Below are positions 43,211-52,061 of a DNA stretch of 64,000 nt, in pieces. The notes below the pieces were generated by a model, which worked only from the letters and a program-made list of their open reading frames with translations, ran no database searches and was not told where the DNA came from. Positions within the stretch are counted from its first letter, which is position 1. Every line of letters begins with the position of its first letter. Origin of the DNA: Chthonomonas calidirosea T49. Its GTDB lineage: Bacteria > Armatimonadota > Chthonomonadetes > Chthonomonadales > Chthonomonadaceae. The position numbers were made by a program, and so were the translations under genes. The DNA is taken from positions 2,649,233-2,713,232 of the forward strand of contig NC_021487.1 of the NCBI RefSeq assembly GCF_000427095.1. The letters run 5' to 3'.

Positions 43211-44026
43211 CTATCTCTTTCCGGCAAACATCTTGCGCAGCCGCTCTAAAAGGCCGGTTTTTTCTTCTAATTCCGAAAAAGGCACCTCTTCTCCGCGAAG
43301 GCGACGTGCGATGTTGTGAAAGGCTCGCCCTGCCAGGCTGTTTTCGCTGAGAACAGCAGGCTCGCCGCGATTTGTGGAGGTGATGATGCTCTCGTCGTCG
43401 GGCACGATGCCCAAAAGGCGTACCGATTTACCGAGCACCTCCTGCACATCCTCTACACCGAGCATCTCCTGGTTTTTCACCATCTGCACGCGAATACGGT
43501 TTACAACGAGCATGGGGTCGCGCAGCTCTTGCGCTTCGAGCAGGCCGATGATGCGATCGGCGTCACGTACGGAGGCCATTTCAGGGTTCGTTACCACGAT
43601 CGCCTCGGTAGCGCCGGCGGTGGCGTTGCGAAACCCCTGTTCAATGCCGGCAGGGCAGTCGATGAGGATAAACCCGAACCCCTCGTCTTTTAGCTCTGTG
43701 ATGACCTGCTGCATTTGGCGAGGGCTTACGGCGCTTTTATCGCGCGTTTGCGCTGCGGGAAGCAGAACGAGGTTTTGGTGACGTTTATCGCGCACAAGCG
43801 CTTGGCGCAGTTTTGCACGGCCTTCCACCACATCCACAATGTCGTATACGATGCGGTTTTCAAGGCCTAGGGCGAGATCGAGGTTGCGCAGCCCGATATC
43901 CGCATCCACCAAGGCCACTTTGTCGCCGAGCGCGGCGAGGGCTACGCCTATGTTGGCCGTGGTGGTGGTTTTGCCAACACCGCCTTTACCAGAGGTGATG
44001 ACAATGACCCGTGCTTCACATGTCAT
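43211..44026 (-). CDS. minD: Septum site-determining ATPase MinD
   Basis: 271 residues from the ATG at 44026. Upstream in-frame ATG at 44062 lies before the AGGAG ribosome site. Deviant Walker A ITSGKGGVGKTTTTANIG, Walker B FILIDCPAGIEQGF, and a C-terminal amphipathic helix (LLERLRKMFAG) for membrane binding. Works with MinE downstream. A -10 TATAAT is at 44073-44078 on the minus strand. Confidence 0.96.
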   Translation of the reverse strand: MTCEARVIVITSGKGGVGKTTTTANIGVALAALGDKVALVDADIGLRNLDLALGLENRIVYDIVDVVEGRAKLRQALVRDKRHQNLVLLPAAQTRDKSAVSPRQMQQVITELKDEGFGFILIDCPAGIEQGFRNATAGATEAIVVTNPEMASVRDADRIIGLLEAQELRDPMLVVNRIRVQMVKNQEMLGVEDVQEVLGKSVRLLGIVPDDESIITSTNRGEPAVLSENSLAGRAFHNIARRLRGEEVPFSELEEKTGLLERLRKMFAGKR

Positions 44027-44072
44027 GGAGGGCGTTCTCCTAAAAGGGTGATCTTGCTGCAATTAGATGGAT

Positions 44073-44078
44073 ATTATA
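44073..44078 (-). promoter_or_regulatory. Probable -10 element of minD-minE
   Basis: Perfect TATAAT on the minus strand, 46 bases before the minD ATG; no convincing -35 at 16-18 bases. Confidence 0.45.
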
Positions 44079-44213
44079 CCCGCTCCTTTCGCGCCTCCTT
44101 CTCCTAAAAACTATCCTCCGTTTAAAATGTGGAGCGCGATCGTCTCGGTCACAATCAAAATCTCAAGCGCGAAATCGATCCCCTGAACGCTTGGAGGTGC
44201 CCAGAAATCGGCA

Positions 44214-44247
44214 AAAAAAGAGAAGCTCTTCGCGAAGAAGAGCTTCT
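44214..44247 (-). terminator. Intrinsic terminator of sigma/anti-sigma operon
   Basis: 11-bp perfect stem (44221-44231 / 44237-44247), loop GCGAA, followed on the minus strand by CTCTTTTTTTG. It is 22 bases after the anti-sigma stop. Confidence 0.9.
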
Positions 44248-44269
44248 AATAGAGGATGGGGAACGGATG

Positions 44270-44869
44270 TTAGTGGTTCGGGAAAGTGAACGGCAAGAAA
44301 CGCTGGTGGTACAGGATAGAGAACGAAGAAGGGAACGTTTCAGGATGGAGCGGGAGAATAGGCTCGGCGTTCTGATAGGTAACCGGTTGGGTAGGAACAA
44401 AGGTATAGGAAGGCGATTCTTCACTGTCGCTTGGGGTAAGCATATCGTTGGTAAACGTGGAGGCAACAGTGTTGCCGCCTGAATGCCAAAGGATGGTAGG
44501 CGGCTGATGATGCTTGCGGTAAGCAAGAAAAGCCAGTAGAATGCAGAATGTAACCATGAGAACCGTGAAGCGCGGAGAGAGTTTGGGTGGTGCAAATAGC
44601 TCTCTTAGGAAATGCTGCCAGTTGAAGCTTTGCACTACAGAAGGGCCAGTTTGAGTGTCGAGACGACGAGCGATCTGTTCCGGAATATCGCATCGTGGCA
44701 CTTTTACCCGTAGGGAAGAAAGGAGCCGCTTCGTTGTAAGAAGCTCCTGTTGTTCTTTACGGCACGCTGCGCAGCGTTGCAGGTGCAGGGTAACAAACCG
44801 ATACTCGTCTTCAGATAGCTCGCCATCAATATAAGCAGAAAGAAGAGATTTCACTTTGTAGCAGATCAC
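44270..44869 (-). CDS. Transmembrane anti-sigma factor with zinc-finger (ZAS) domain
   Basis: 199 residues. The N-terminal HC2-type zinc finger has YIDGELSEDE and H-X3-C-X2-C (HLQRCAAC). One transmembrane helix (FTVLMVTFCILLAFLAY, ~105-121) separates it from an ~80-residue Pro/Ser/Thr-rich periplasmic tail. It should hold the upstream-encoded sigma factor inactive until an envelope signal. 81 bases after the sigma gene, followed by a strong terminator. Confidence 0.88.
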   Translation of the reverse strand: MICYKVKSLLSAYIDGELSEDEYRFVTLHLQRCAACRKEQQELLTTKRLLSSLRVKVPRCDIPEQIARRLDTQTGPSVVQSFNWQHFLRELFAPPKLSPRFTVLMVTFCILLAFLAYRKHHQPPTILWHSGGNTVASTFTNDMLTPSDSEESPSYTFVPTQPVTYQNAEPILPLHPETFPSSFSILYHQRFLPFTFPNH

Positions 44870-44950
44870 TCTTAGGCTCTCCTATCTCTCTAGTTTTCCT
44901 CTATGTAAAAGTTGATAAACCGACTGCGAAAAGGAGCAATAGGCCAAATT

Positions 44951-45589
44951 TTAAGCTGTTTCCTCTATGCCCAAGCCGGTGTACGAATCGTTTTCGTCAT
45001 CGGCGGTCTCTTCTTTGGGAAAGATGTTCAGTTTCTTGCGCAACATTTTGCGACCCCGGTGCAGCCGCGAACGAACGGTTCCCAACGAGCAGCCCATGCT
45101 TTGGGCGATCTCCTCGTACGAAAGCCCCTCGATATCTGCAAGCACAACGGCCACACGAAACTCTACGGGAAGAGAGTTAAGGGCGAGTTGCAGGTTTTCT
45201 TCGAGGGTTTGGTTCATGAGGATGGTTTGTGGATCGGAATCGGGGTCGGGAATTTCGAGGAGGATATCGCTATCATTATCGTTACCGGGGAGAGGTTGGT
45301 CGAGAGACTGGATGTGGCATTTGGGTTTTTTGCGAAGCTCGTCAATGAAGACACGTGACATGATGCGGTAGAGCCAATTTTCAAAGGGCATCGATCGGTT
45401 ATAGCGATCGAAGAAGCGATAGGCACGGAGAAACGATTCTTGAGTAAGGTCTTCAGCGTCGGCATGGTTGCCTGTGAGACGGTAGGCGATGTTGTAGGCT
45501 TGCCGATGACATCGCCGCACGAGGCGGTCGAACTCCTCACGATCGTTTTGTGCCTTTGCCGATGTGGTGACGAGATTCGCAATATCCAT
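44951..45589 (-). CDS. ECF RNA polymerase sigma factor (SigW/RpoE-type)
   Basis: 212 residues. Region 2: NIAYRLTGNHADAEDLTQESFLRAYRFFDRY and WLYRIMSRVFIDELRKK; region 4: LNSLPVEFRVAVVLADIEGLSYEEIAQSMGCSLGTVRSRLHRGRKMLRK. A ~30-residue acidic linker lies between. The gene is followed by its likely anti-sigma and preceded by an ECF-type promoter (45614-45640), so autoregulation is probable. GAGGAGG precedes the ATG. Divergently transcribed from an S53 protease gene. Confidence 0.95.
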   Translation of the reverse strand: MDIANLVTTSAKAQNDREEFDRLVRRCHRQAYNIAYRLTGNHADAEDLTQESFLRAYRFFDRYNRSMPFENWLYRIMSRVFIDELRKKPKCHIQSLDQPLPGNDNDSDILLEIPDPDSDPQTILMNQTLEENLQLALNSLPVEFRVAVVLADIEGLSYEEIAQSMGCSLGTVRSRLHRGRKMLRKKLNIFPKEETADDENDSYTGLGIEETA

Positions 45590-45613
45590 TTCTTTGCAGC
45601 CTCCTCTTTGCCT

Positions 45614-45640
45614 TACGGCTTCTTTTGAGGCAGAAGTTCC
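45614..45640 (-). promoter_or_regulatory. ECF-sigma-type promoter (autoregulatory)
   Basis: Minus-strand GGAACTT (45640-45634), 16-base spacer, CGTA (45617-45614), matching ECF promoters such as SigW/RpoE. It would start transcription ~18 bases before the sigma ATG. Confidence 0.75.
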
Positions 45641-45694
45641 CGTCTATCCTTTTTTCGAGAAGAGGGGAGGCCTATGTAGAGACCTATGTAGCCG

Positions 45695-45703
45695 TGTTAT
45701 AAT
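45695..45703 (+). promoter_or_regulatory. Extended -10 of the second S53 protease gene
   Basis: TGTTATAAT on the plus strand, ~67 bases before the ATG at 45770. Two copies of CCTATGTAG (45671 and 45683) lie just upstream where activator binding would be expected. Confidence 0.5.
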
Positions 45704-45769
45704 AAGACTAGGTTTGCTTCGTATACGCTCGAGCCTTTATGGCGGCGATTCCTGAAGAGGAGGATCTCC

Positions 45770-47959
45770 ATGTCTAGATGTACCCAACTTTGCAACGTGT
45801 TGAGAAGCAATAGGGCTTATGGGTGGGTGCTGTTTCTTGTGACCATTGTGCTTACGTCCACGAGGGCGGTGGCGCAAGCGCCTTTGCAGCGTTTACCTGG
45901 ACATCTGCCCTCCATTATGGCTCTCTCACATCCGGTGGCTAGAACGGAGCCGAATGAGGTGCTTTCGCTGACACTGGTGTTACCGTTGCACCATCAGCAA
46001 CAGCTTCAACAACTGATCCAACGACTGTACGACCCATCGGATCCGTTGTACGGCCACTATCTTACGCCCCAGCAGTTCACCGCGTTGTTCTCGCCAACGC
46101 CTCAGGAGTACGCCCAAGTTGCCTCATGGGCGCAAGCTCAAGGTTTTCGTGTGGTTGGAATCCACCGGAATCGCCTGTTGCTTGATGTTGAGGCGCCCGC
46201 TTCCACTGTAGAGAAGGCCTTTGGGCTGCATCTCCTTCAGTTTGTAGGGCCCGATGGCCGACTCTTTCGCGCTCCCGACCGCAATCCCGAAGCACCGCCA
46301 GTGCCTCTCGCGGGCGTGGTTGGGCTGGATACCGCAGCCGATATCCACCCCTTTGTTCATGTATTTTCTCAAGCCTACAATGTGTTTGGAGTAGGCCCGC
46401 GTGGTGGCACAGGCCCGAATGGCGGCTTATCTCCTTCCGATATTAAAACCGCCTATAGCTTCCCCACGGCACAAACCGGTGCAGGCCAAACTTTGGGGCT
46501 TTTAGAGCTTGACGGTTATAATCCGTCGGATATTCTTGGATATGAAAACTACTTCCATTTACCCAATGTCCCCTTGCAGAACGTACTGATAGACGGTTTC
46601 GACGGCAAACCGGGCAGTGGCGCCATTGAGGTGACATTCGATATCGAGCTCATGGTGGGACTGGCACCTGGGGCTTCGCGAATCCTCGTCTACGAGGGGC
46701 CTAATACGGCTTCGGGTTATATAGATACTTGGGCGCGTATCGCCAACGATAACCTCGCTAAACAGGTCTCCACCTCTTGGGGGGCCCCAGAGGATCAGAT
46801 GCCACCAAGCATTATTCAAGCAGAGAACATCATCTTCATGCAGATGGCCACACAAGGACAAACCGTCTACGCAGCCTCCGGTGATAACGGGGCCTATGAC
46901 GATGGCACAACGTTGAGCGTGGACGACCCAGCATCTCAACCCTACATGGTTGGTACCGGGGGGACACGGCTCTACACGGTAAGCCCAGGTGGCGCTTGGA
47001 GCCAGGAGATCGGCTCGGTGATAAGCGGTGGAGGCATTAGCGCCGTGTGGTCTATCCCTTCCTATCAGCAGGGGATGATCTCGGCAGCCTCTAAAGGTTC
47101 GACCACCATGCGCAACGTACCGGATGTAGCGCTTAATAGCGATATTGGCTATGCTGTGCTTTTGAAGGGTAGCTGGATCAATGTGGGAGGCACAAGTGCC
47201 TGCGCGCCCTCTTGGGCGGCCTTCACGGCTCTGGTGAATGAGGCTCGTGCTCAGGCAAATCTACCCCCACTGGGGTTCGCCAACCCCGCGCTCTATGCCA
47301 TTGCCCGTAATGCAACGCATTATGCGCAGGACTTTCATGATATTACGATCGGCAACAATAAGTATTATCAGGCCGTGCCCGGCTATGACGATGTCACCGG
47401 CTTAGGCACTCCTATTGCTGCAAACCTGCTAACGGATCTCGCCTCAGCCTCTTTGCCAAGCCCAACTCCTACGAACCTCATTGGGAACCCTGGTTTCGAG
47501 CAGGGCGCTAGCAACCCCGCACCGTGGCAGGTTTCCAGCCCCTCGATCATTAACGATAGTCCACAGGAACCGCCTCACTCCGGCCAGTGGGACGCTTGGC
47601 TTGGTGGGCATAACCAGCCTCAAACCGACACTCTGGAACAGCTAGTTACCTTCCCGACTTATATTACAGGCATACCTTACTTCTCTTTCTACCTTCATAT
47701 TGACACGCAACAGCGTACCAACCGGGTTGTGGACACGCTTACCGTGCAGTTTATAGATCCCAACACAGGACGTGTAATGTGGTCACTTCCGACCTTCTCC
47801 AATCTCAACGCACGTCCTGGCTATTTCTATGTGCGTGGAGCCTATCGTACAACCGCGTTTTCAGGTAAAACACTGCTGCTGCGGATAACCGCACGTCAGA
47901 CAACCAACGTACCTACGAATTTTGTAGTGGATGACTTTAGTCTGACGATTAATCATTAG
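45770..47959 (+). CDS. Secreted S53 (sedolisin/kumamolisin) protease, paralogue 2
   Basis: 729 residues with the same layout as the protein at 12605-14869: signal peptide ending AVAQ, activation domain (~38-190, YGHYLTPQQF), S53 domain, C-terminal jelly-roll-like domain (NPGFEQGA...FVVDDFSL). Catalytic Glu287/Asp291 (E-V-T-F-D), oxyanion Asp372 (ASGDNGAYD) and Ser476 (GGTSACAP) are intact. The linker between prodomain and catalytic domain is shorter and lacks the Pro-rich insertion of paralogue 1. Divergent from the ECF sigma gene. Confidence 0.92.
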   Translation: MSRCTQLCNVLRSNRAYGWVLFLVTIVLTSTRAVAQAPLQRLPGHLPSIMALSHPVARTEPNEVLSLTLVLPLHHQQQLQQLIQRLYDPSDPLYGHYLTPQQFTALFSPTPQEYAQVASWAQAQGFRVVGIHRNRLLLDVEAPASTVEKAFGLHLLQFVGPDGRLFRAPDRNPEAPPVPLAGVVGLDTAADIHPFVHVFSQAYNVFGVGPRGGTGPNGGLSPSDIKTAYSFPTAQTGAGQTLGLLELDGYNPSDILGYENYFHLPNVPLQNVLIDGFDGKPGSGAIEVTFDIELMVGLAPGASRILVYEGPNTASGYIDTWARIANDNLAKQVSTSWGAPEDQMPPSIIQAENIIFMQMATQGQTVYAASGDNGAYDDGTTLSVDDPASQPYMVGTGGTRLYTVSPGGAWSQEIGSVISGGGISAVWSIPSYQQGMISAASKGSTTMRNVPDVALNSDIGYAVLLKGSWINVGGTSACAPSWAAFTALVNEARAQANLPPLGFANPALYAIARNATHYAQDFHDITIGNNKYYQAVPGYDDVTGLGTPIAANLLTDLASASLPSPTPTNLIGNPGFEQGASNPAPWQVSSPSIINDSPQEPPHSGQWDAWLGGHNQPQTDTLEQLVTFPTYITGIPYFSFYLHIDTQQRTNRVVDTLTVQFIDPNTGRVMWSLPTFSNLNARPGYFYVRGAYRTTAFSGKTLLLRITARQTTNVPTNFVVDDFSLTINH

Positions 47960-47971
47960 TGAGAACAACAT

Positions 47972-48003
47972 GAGTAGGGGGCAGGGCCTTGCGCCCCCTA
48001 CTC
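47972..48003. terminator. Bidirectional terminator overlapping a stop codon
   Basis: 11-bp perfect GC-rich stem (47972-47982 / 47993-48003), loop of 10. The right arm contains the TAG of the convergent YtkA-like gene, the same arrangement as at 3523-3562. Confidence 0.7.
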
Positions 48004-48927
48004 TGCCTTTACCTCAAAATCGAAATTCTGCACAAAGGGCTTTGCGTTTGGCGGTGCTATGCGCAACGTAACTCGCCACGGCCCTAACATGGTGAATTCG
48101 ACTTGGGTAGAGTAGACCCCGTCTTTCTCGACGACCTTCGGGTGCGCCGTGCCCATGTTCATGCTTGTCATGGTCACAGAGACCTGCACTTTAGCTCCCT
48201 TTACCGGTTCGCCTTGCGGGTTGAGCACACGAAAGACAAGAGTATTTTTTCCGATCTGAGGCTTGTCAAGTGGCTGAGTGAGCTCTACATGCCAGGGCTG
48301 AGGTTGAGACCAAGGCGTTTTTGAACCAACGTCGAAGAGAAAGTCGCTGTGAAACTTGCCTGGAACGCCAGCATCAACTACTCGCACTTGCCACGGGCCG
48401 AGCATGGAGAAGGTGGGTTTTACAACATAGTGCCCTGGTTCCACCTCTTCTACGGTTGGATGTGCCACTCCCATATCCATGTTGGTCATCTCGACCGTGG
48501 CCTGTAGCTTAAGACCGCTGAGCGGTTTGCCATCGGGGCCGCTGATAAAGAGATCGAGTTGGTTTTGGCCTACTTTGGGTGGGTTAGGGGTTATAGTAGC
48601 CCGAACCTGCTGACCGTTAGGGGAAGGCGACACCGTTTCGGGCGCACTGGAAGCCCTATCCGTACGCATACTCATGTGTTCCATACCGGAACCACCGATC
48701 ATCATGAGGTTCATCATGGTGATCTCCGCCGTTTTTGTGCCAAAGCCGGTAAGCGCGCTCCAATCCTCCTTCCCAGTCACCACATAGGTCTTTTGTGGGC
48801 GCAGTATTGGCATATCCTTCATGCTTTCTTGGTCTGTAGTTTGGGGCAGCGCCGATGCTGCGAGCGCATTCAGCGCGACCATGGTCGTTATAAGGATGGT
48901 TTGTATTTTCCCAATTCGTTGCTTCAT
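47998..48927 (-). CDS. Met-rich periplasmic protein with two YtkA/FixH-like domains
   Basis: 309 residues: signal peptide, a Met-rich stretch (~60-85: EITMMNLMMIGGSGMEHMSM), then two tandem homologous beta domains (~105-205 and ~215-309). Each has the pattern VxMTxMxMGxAHP...F(S/T)MLGPWxV. Methionine/histidine clusters suggest copper(I) handling. It is the last gene of a locus with multicopper oxidase and a beta-barrel protein. Copper delivery or resistance is inferred, not shown. Confidence 0.75.
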   Translation of the reverse strand: MKQRIGKIQTILITTMVALNALAASALPQTTDQESMKDMPILRPQKTYVVTGKEDWSALTGFGTKTAEITMMNLMMIGGSGMEHMSMRTDRASSAPETVSPSPNGQQVRATITPNPPKVGQNQLDLFISGPDGKPLSGLKLQATVEMTNMDMGVAHPTVEEVEPGHYVVKPTFSMLGPWQVRVVDAGVPGKFHSDFLFDVGSKTPWSQPQPWHVELTQPLDKPQIGKNTLVFRVLNPQGEPVKGAKVQVSVTMTSMNMGTAHPKVVEKDGVYSTQVEFTMLGPWRVTLRIAPPNAKPFVQNFDFEVKAE

Positions 48928-48945
48928 GGTTTTCTATCCTCTCTT

Positions 48946-50166
48946 CTACTCTGGGATGTACTGGTGCTGTAGGTTTTGGAGGGTTCGGCGAGGGCCGATG
49001 TGTTGGTTAAAGATGCTTTGAAAATGGAACACGAACCCTATTTCAAACCGGTTTTCATCCTTCGGTTGCCCTACTGCGGCAGCATAAGCACCTGCTCGAT
49101 GCTGGTAGACATACTGGAAAACGAGGTCAAAGCCGTCTCCAAGGCGTTTTGCACCGGTAAGTGCCAGAGCAAAGGTGTTGGCATCGTGCACACGAGCATA
49201 GTTGCGGAAGCCTGCGGTAAGAGCGACCTCATAGCCCGGAACACCATTGAGTGCATAGAGATAGCGCAAGGAGAGCGCCACGGAGTTGGCTGCCGCGCGG
49301 TAGGTATCGGCGAACCCAGTGAAACTGTGGAGGCCGTTGCTGAAGCTGTAGATATCGAGCAGACGCAGATCAAGGCGATGAATGGGGTCGGGTGCGATGT
49401 TGTAGATGATCCCACCATAGAGGACATCGGACGGCCCGCCTTGGGTGCTTCCAACCGTTTGATGCTCGTAACCAAGCCCCCAAAACGGTATCTTGACGAT
49501 GCTTTCTAAGGCCGGTGGGGCCTCGTAGCGAAAGGTAAGTCCATAGGAGTTGATGCCGGTCTGGCCGGCGCCAGGGGCTGCCGTTTGCAGGAGATGCTGC
49601 ACGTGCAGGTTGAGGAAGTTGCGTAGGTGGCTGTTCCATTCGATGGCGGCAACGTTGCTGTAACGCGTTTCATCGGCAATGGCTCCGTTGGAAAAAGGAT
49701 TGGGCAGGTTCACGAACTCGTTAAGGTCATCTCCACGCAGGGTAGGGAAGTCGAAAAGGTGAGTAGGGGTGTTCGATCGGCCGATATAGGCCTCGAAAGG
49801 TTGGGTTTGATAGTCGAGGTAGAGTTGGCTAAGCAGGAGGCTGGTTTTGCTGACTGCCTCGCTTTCTCCGGTCGTTACCGTGCCGATGACCAGGCTGCCG
49901 ATGCCTCCATGATAGAGCCGCTGAGAGATGCCGAGCAGAAGGGACGAATCGGAGAAATCCAGGTTGGTGGTGCTGCCGGAGCCGGTTGGTGGCGGTGCAG
50001 GGCGCGGCACCTGATAGTTTAGGGTGGCAACGCCAGTGCCATCAAGCTCGATTTGGGGGGCGATGGTGGGTTTTTCAGGGATAGGGCCCGCCGACCCCTG
50101 TGCCACCGCTTGCCGACAGGTTAAGACGACAGCGAGAACAACGAAAATAGGTATCCATTTATACAT
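48946..50166 (-). CDS. Outer-membrane beta-barrel-like protein of copper locus
   Basis: 406 residues. Signal peptide ending AVAQG, then alternating amphipathic strands with aromatic ends (LDFSDSSLLLGIS, LSQLYLDYQTQPFEAYIG, YGLTFRYEAPP, VALSLRYLYAL) and a C-terminal FEIGFVFHF strand, consistent with an outer-membrane barrel. No known porin signature. Between the multicopper oxidase and the YtkA-like gene, 18 bases upstream of the latter, so likely in the same operon. Function unknown. Confidence 0.65.
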   Translation of the reverse strand: MYKWIPIFVVLAVVLTCRQAVAQGSAGPIPEKPTIAPQIELDGTGVATLNYQVPRPAPPPTGSGSTTNLDFSDSSLLLGISQRLYHGGIGSLVIGTVTTGESEAVSKTSLLLSQLYLDYQTQPFEAYIGRSNTPTHLFDFPTLRGDDLNEFVNLPNPFSNGAIADETRYSNVAAIEWNSHLRNFLNLHVQHLLQTAAPGAGQTGINSYGLTFRYEAPPALESIVKIPFWGLGYEHQTVGSTQGGPSDVLYGGIIYNIAPDPIHRLDLRLLDIYSFSNGLHSFTGFADTYRAAANSVALSLRYLYALNGVPGYEVALTAGFRNYARVHDANTFALALTGAKRLGDGFDLVFQYVYQHRAGAYAAAVGQPKDENRFEIGFVFHFQSIFNQHIGPRRTLQNLQHQYIPE

Positions 50167-50188
50167 TCGTAATTTTTCTCCTTTGTTT

Positions 50189-51425
50189 TTAAGAGTTCAC
50201 CGCCACGTAGTCCAGCACGTGCACGCCGGCCTCCGCCATGTCGTCGTACATGAGCATCGTCATCATTCCCCCAGGTGCGACCCCATTATTCGTAGAGGCG
50301 AGATCGCTATGATCGTGGAAGTGCCAACTGCCCGGGTTGTTGCCGTGAATGATGATGTCGCAGGTGCCCCCGGGAAACACGGGGATGGTGTTCCGTTGAA
50401 TAGGGGAGGACAGGGGCGCACCATCTCTGCAGACCTCCCAGAAATCATGGCCGTGAAGGTGCATGAAGTGAGGCATAAACCCGGCATTAATGAGCCGCAC
50501 TCTTATAAACTCGCCCCGACGAATTCGGAGAGGCTCTGTCATGGGGTAGGAGACCCCATTGATCATGAAGAAGTTGGGTTTAGGCGGCTCTACCGAGCCG
50601 GTAAGGCTCGGATCGTAGGGGGGTATCCAACCCTCCTCGACGGCTTTGAGGAAGGCCTCTTTGTTGACAAACCAGCCCATCATCTTTCCCGACATTTCAC
50701 GCATCAGTTGCGGAGAGCCGTTCATGGCGTCCATCACATGCCCCATCTGCAACATCGCATTCATCTGCTCGCGCACCATGTTCAGGTCAATCTCGCTCAG
50801 CACCAAGGTGTAATCGCGCGTGTAGGGAAATATTTTGCGGACGGGGTCGTTGTCAGACTCCACAATCAGCGCCCCATACATGCCGGCCTGAATGTGCAGT
50901 GGAGTCATGTTATGGCAGTGATAGAAGTGAGTGCCTGCCGGTTGAGCGCGAAATAGGTACTGAAAGGTTTGTCCATAGGCCACAGGAAACTGGGTCTCCA
51001 GGGGGACACCGTCCATCTCATTGGCCAGCTGCATACCGTGCCAATGAATGGTATGAAAGTCGTGGGTTTTGTTGGTAAAGTTCACTTTCACCCATTCCCC
51101 CTCTTTCACGCGAATTTCTGGGCCGGGCACGGTTCCGTTATAGGCATAGGCGTGATATTCGATGCGCGGCAAAATCTCGTGTCGGGCGATCACTAACTCG
51201 ATGTCGTATTCGTGAATGACATCGCCGGGTTTCGGCATTTCACGCGGGTTCCAGCGTGGTTCGATGCGCGTGGGGTCAAACTGTGTGGGCCATCCGTTCG
51301 AAGAGGCCGCAGAGCTGACGGTCGGTTCGGTTTGTGCATGAGCGTTGCCCATTGCCATGGCAGCGCCCACCCCGCCAACCAGCGACAAGAAGCGGCGTCG
51401 CTCTATCTGTTTTTTTAGAAAACAT
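50189..51425 (-). CDS. Two-domain multicopper oxidase, Tat signal split by one-base frameshift
   Basis: The uninterrupted frame covers ~399 residues but begins in the middle of a Tat signal (ERRRFLSLVGG). The ATG at 51425, with AAAGGA upstream, is out of frame by one base in an A7 run (51416-51410); with six A the product is 411 residues with an intact signal. Copper motifs: HTIHWHG, HFYHCHNMTPLHIQAGM (type 1 Cys, His, Met in domain 1), HLHGHDF, and HFHDH in domain 2 without a cysteine. The type 1 site in domain 1 fits NirK/type-C two-domain oxidases. Expected periplasmic copper oxidase. Confidence 0.8.
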
Positions 51426-51575
51426 GGTCTATCCCTTCCTTTCTAGGTTGGTAGCAAAGCACTTACGTCTCTTCTTGAAAAAGACGCAATAATGTACTAA
51501 AGGCAGATTTGCAGAGATATTTTCCGCTATCAGATTGTGAAAGCAGGAATCGAAAGAATATCTAGCGGTCGCAAT

Positions 51576-51971
51576 CTAGCCTTTGAAAGGAGGGGCACGA
51601 ATGGAAGGAGGGGTGTTTACTGCGGATGCAACGGGAAGAGATGAACAACGATGGGAAGCGAGGAGCCGGGCCATGGCAGGTATTTGAGGGATAGGGGCCT
51701 TCGGCACCATTCCAACATACTGGAAAGCGTTATAATGAGCGAGCGCAGGGCTTTTGCCATGCAGGGTGCAGGTACATCCCAAGAAGAGGCAGGACGGAGA
51801 GGACGGGAGGTGAGGCGAGCAGCAGCATATAGAACGGTGTTTCTGGCAGCAACCAGGGTGGGTTGATGGCGGCAAAGCAGCCGTTACAGGCTGCGGCAGG
51901 AGTGCCAAAAGCCCTATCAGAATGCCGGCTACAAGCCACAGAATGCGAGGGTTGCGCCAAAACGTCACCAT
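51576..51971 (-). CDS. Small secreted Cys-rich protein near multicopper oxidase
   Basis: 131 residues from the ATG at 51971 (CAGGAGAAA directly upstream). One N-terminal hydrophobic helix/signal (ILWLVAGILIGLLALL) is followed by CC, CCC and CTC clusters within ~35 residues, then a Pro/Ala-rich tail. Cysteine clusters next to a copper oxidase suggest metal binding. It lies ~150 bases upstream of the oxidase on the same strand. No family recognised; coding status moderate. Confidence 0.5.
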   Translation of the reverse strand: MVTFWRNPRILWLVAGILIGLLALLPQPVTAALPPSTHPGCCQKHRSICCCSPHLPSSPSCLFLGCTCTLHGKSPALAHYNAFQYVGMVPKAPIPQIPAMARLLASHRCSSLPVASAVNTPPSIRAPPFKG

Positions 51972-52061
51972 TTTCTCCTGTTCAACGGATACCATCTACT
52001 TTACCCTAGCCTAATACGTTTTGCGAGAGGGGAAGCGTTGCGTGATTCGGACCTCTGTGTT

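Noticed and set aside
44129..44482. 117-codon Arg/Glu-rich plus-strand frame
   Set aside because: Antisense to the anti-sigma gene and its terminator; repetitive charge pattern is a mirror of that gene's codon use.
50189..50360. Multicopper oxidase inactivated by loss of the type 1 cysteine in HFHDH
   Set aside because: The complete Cys/His/Met type 1 set is in domain 1 (HCHNMTPLHIQAGM), as in type-C two-domain enzymes.
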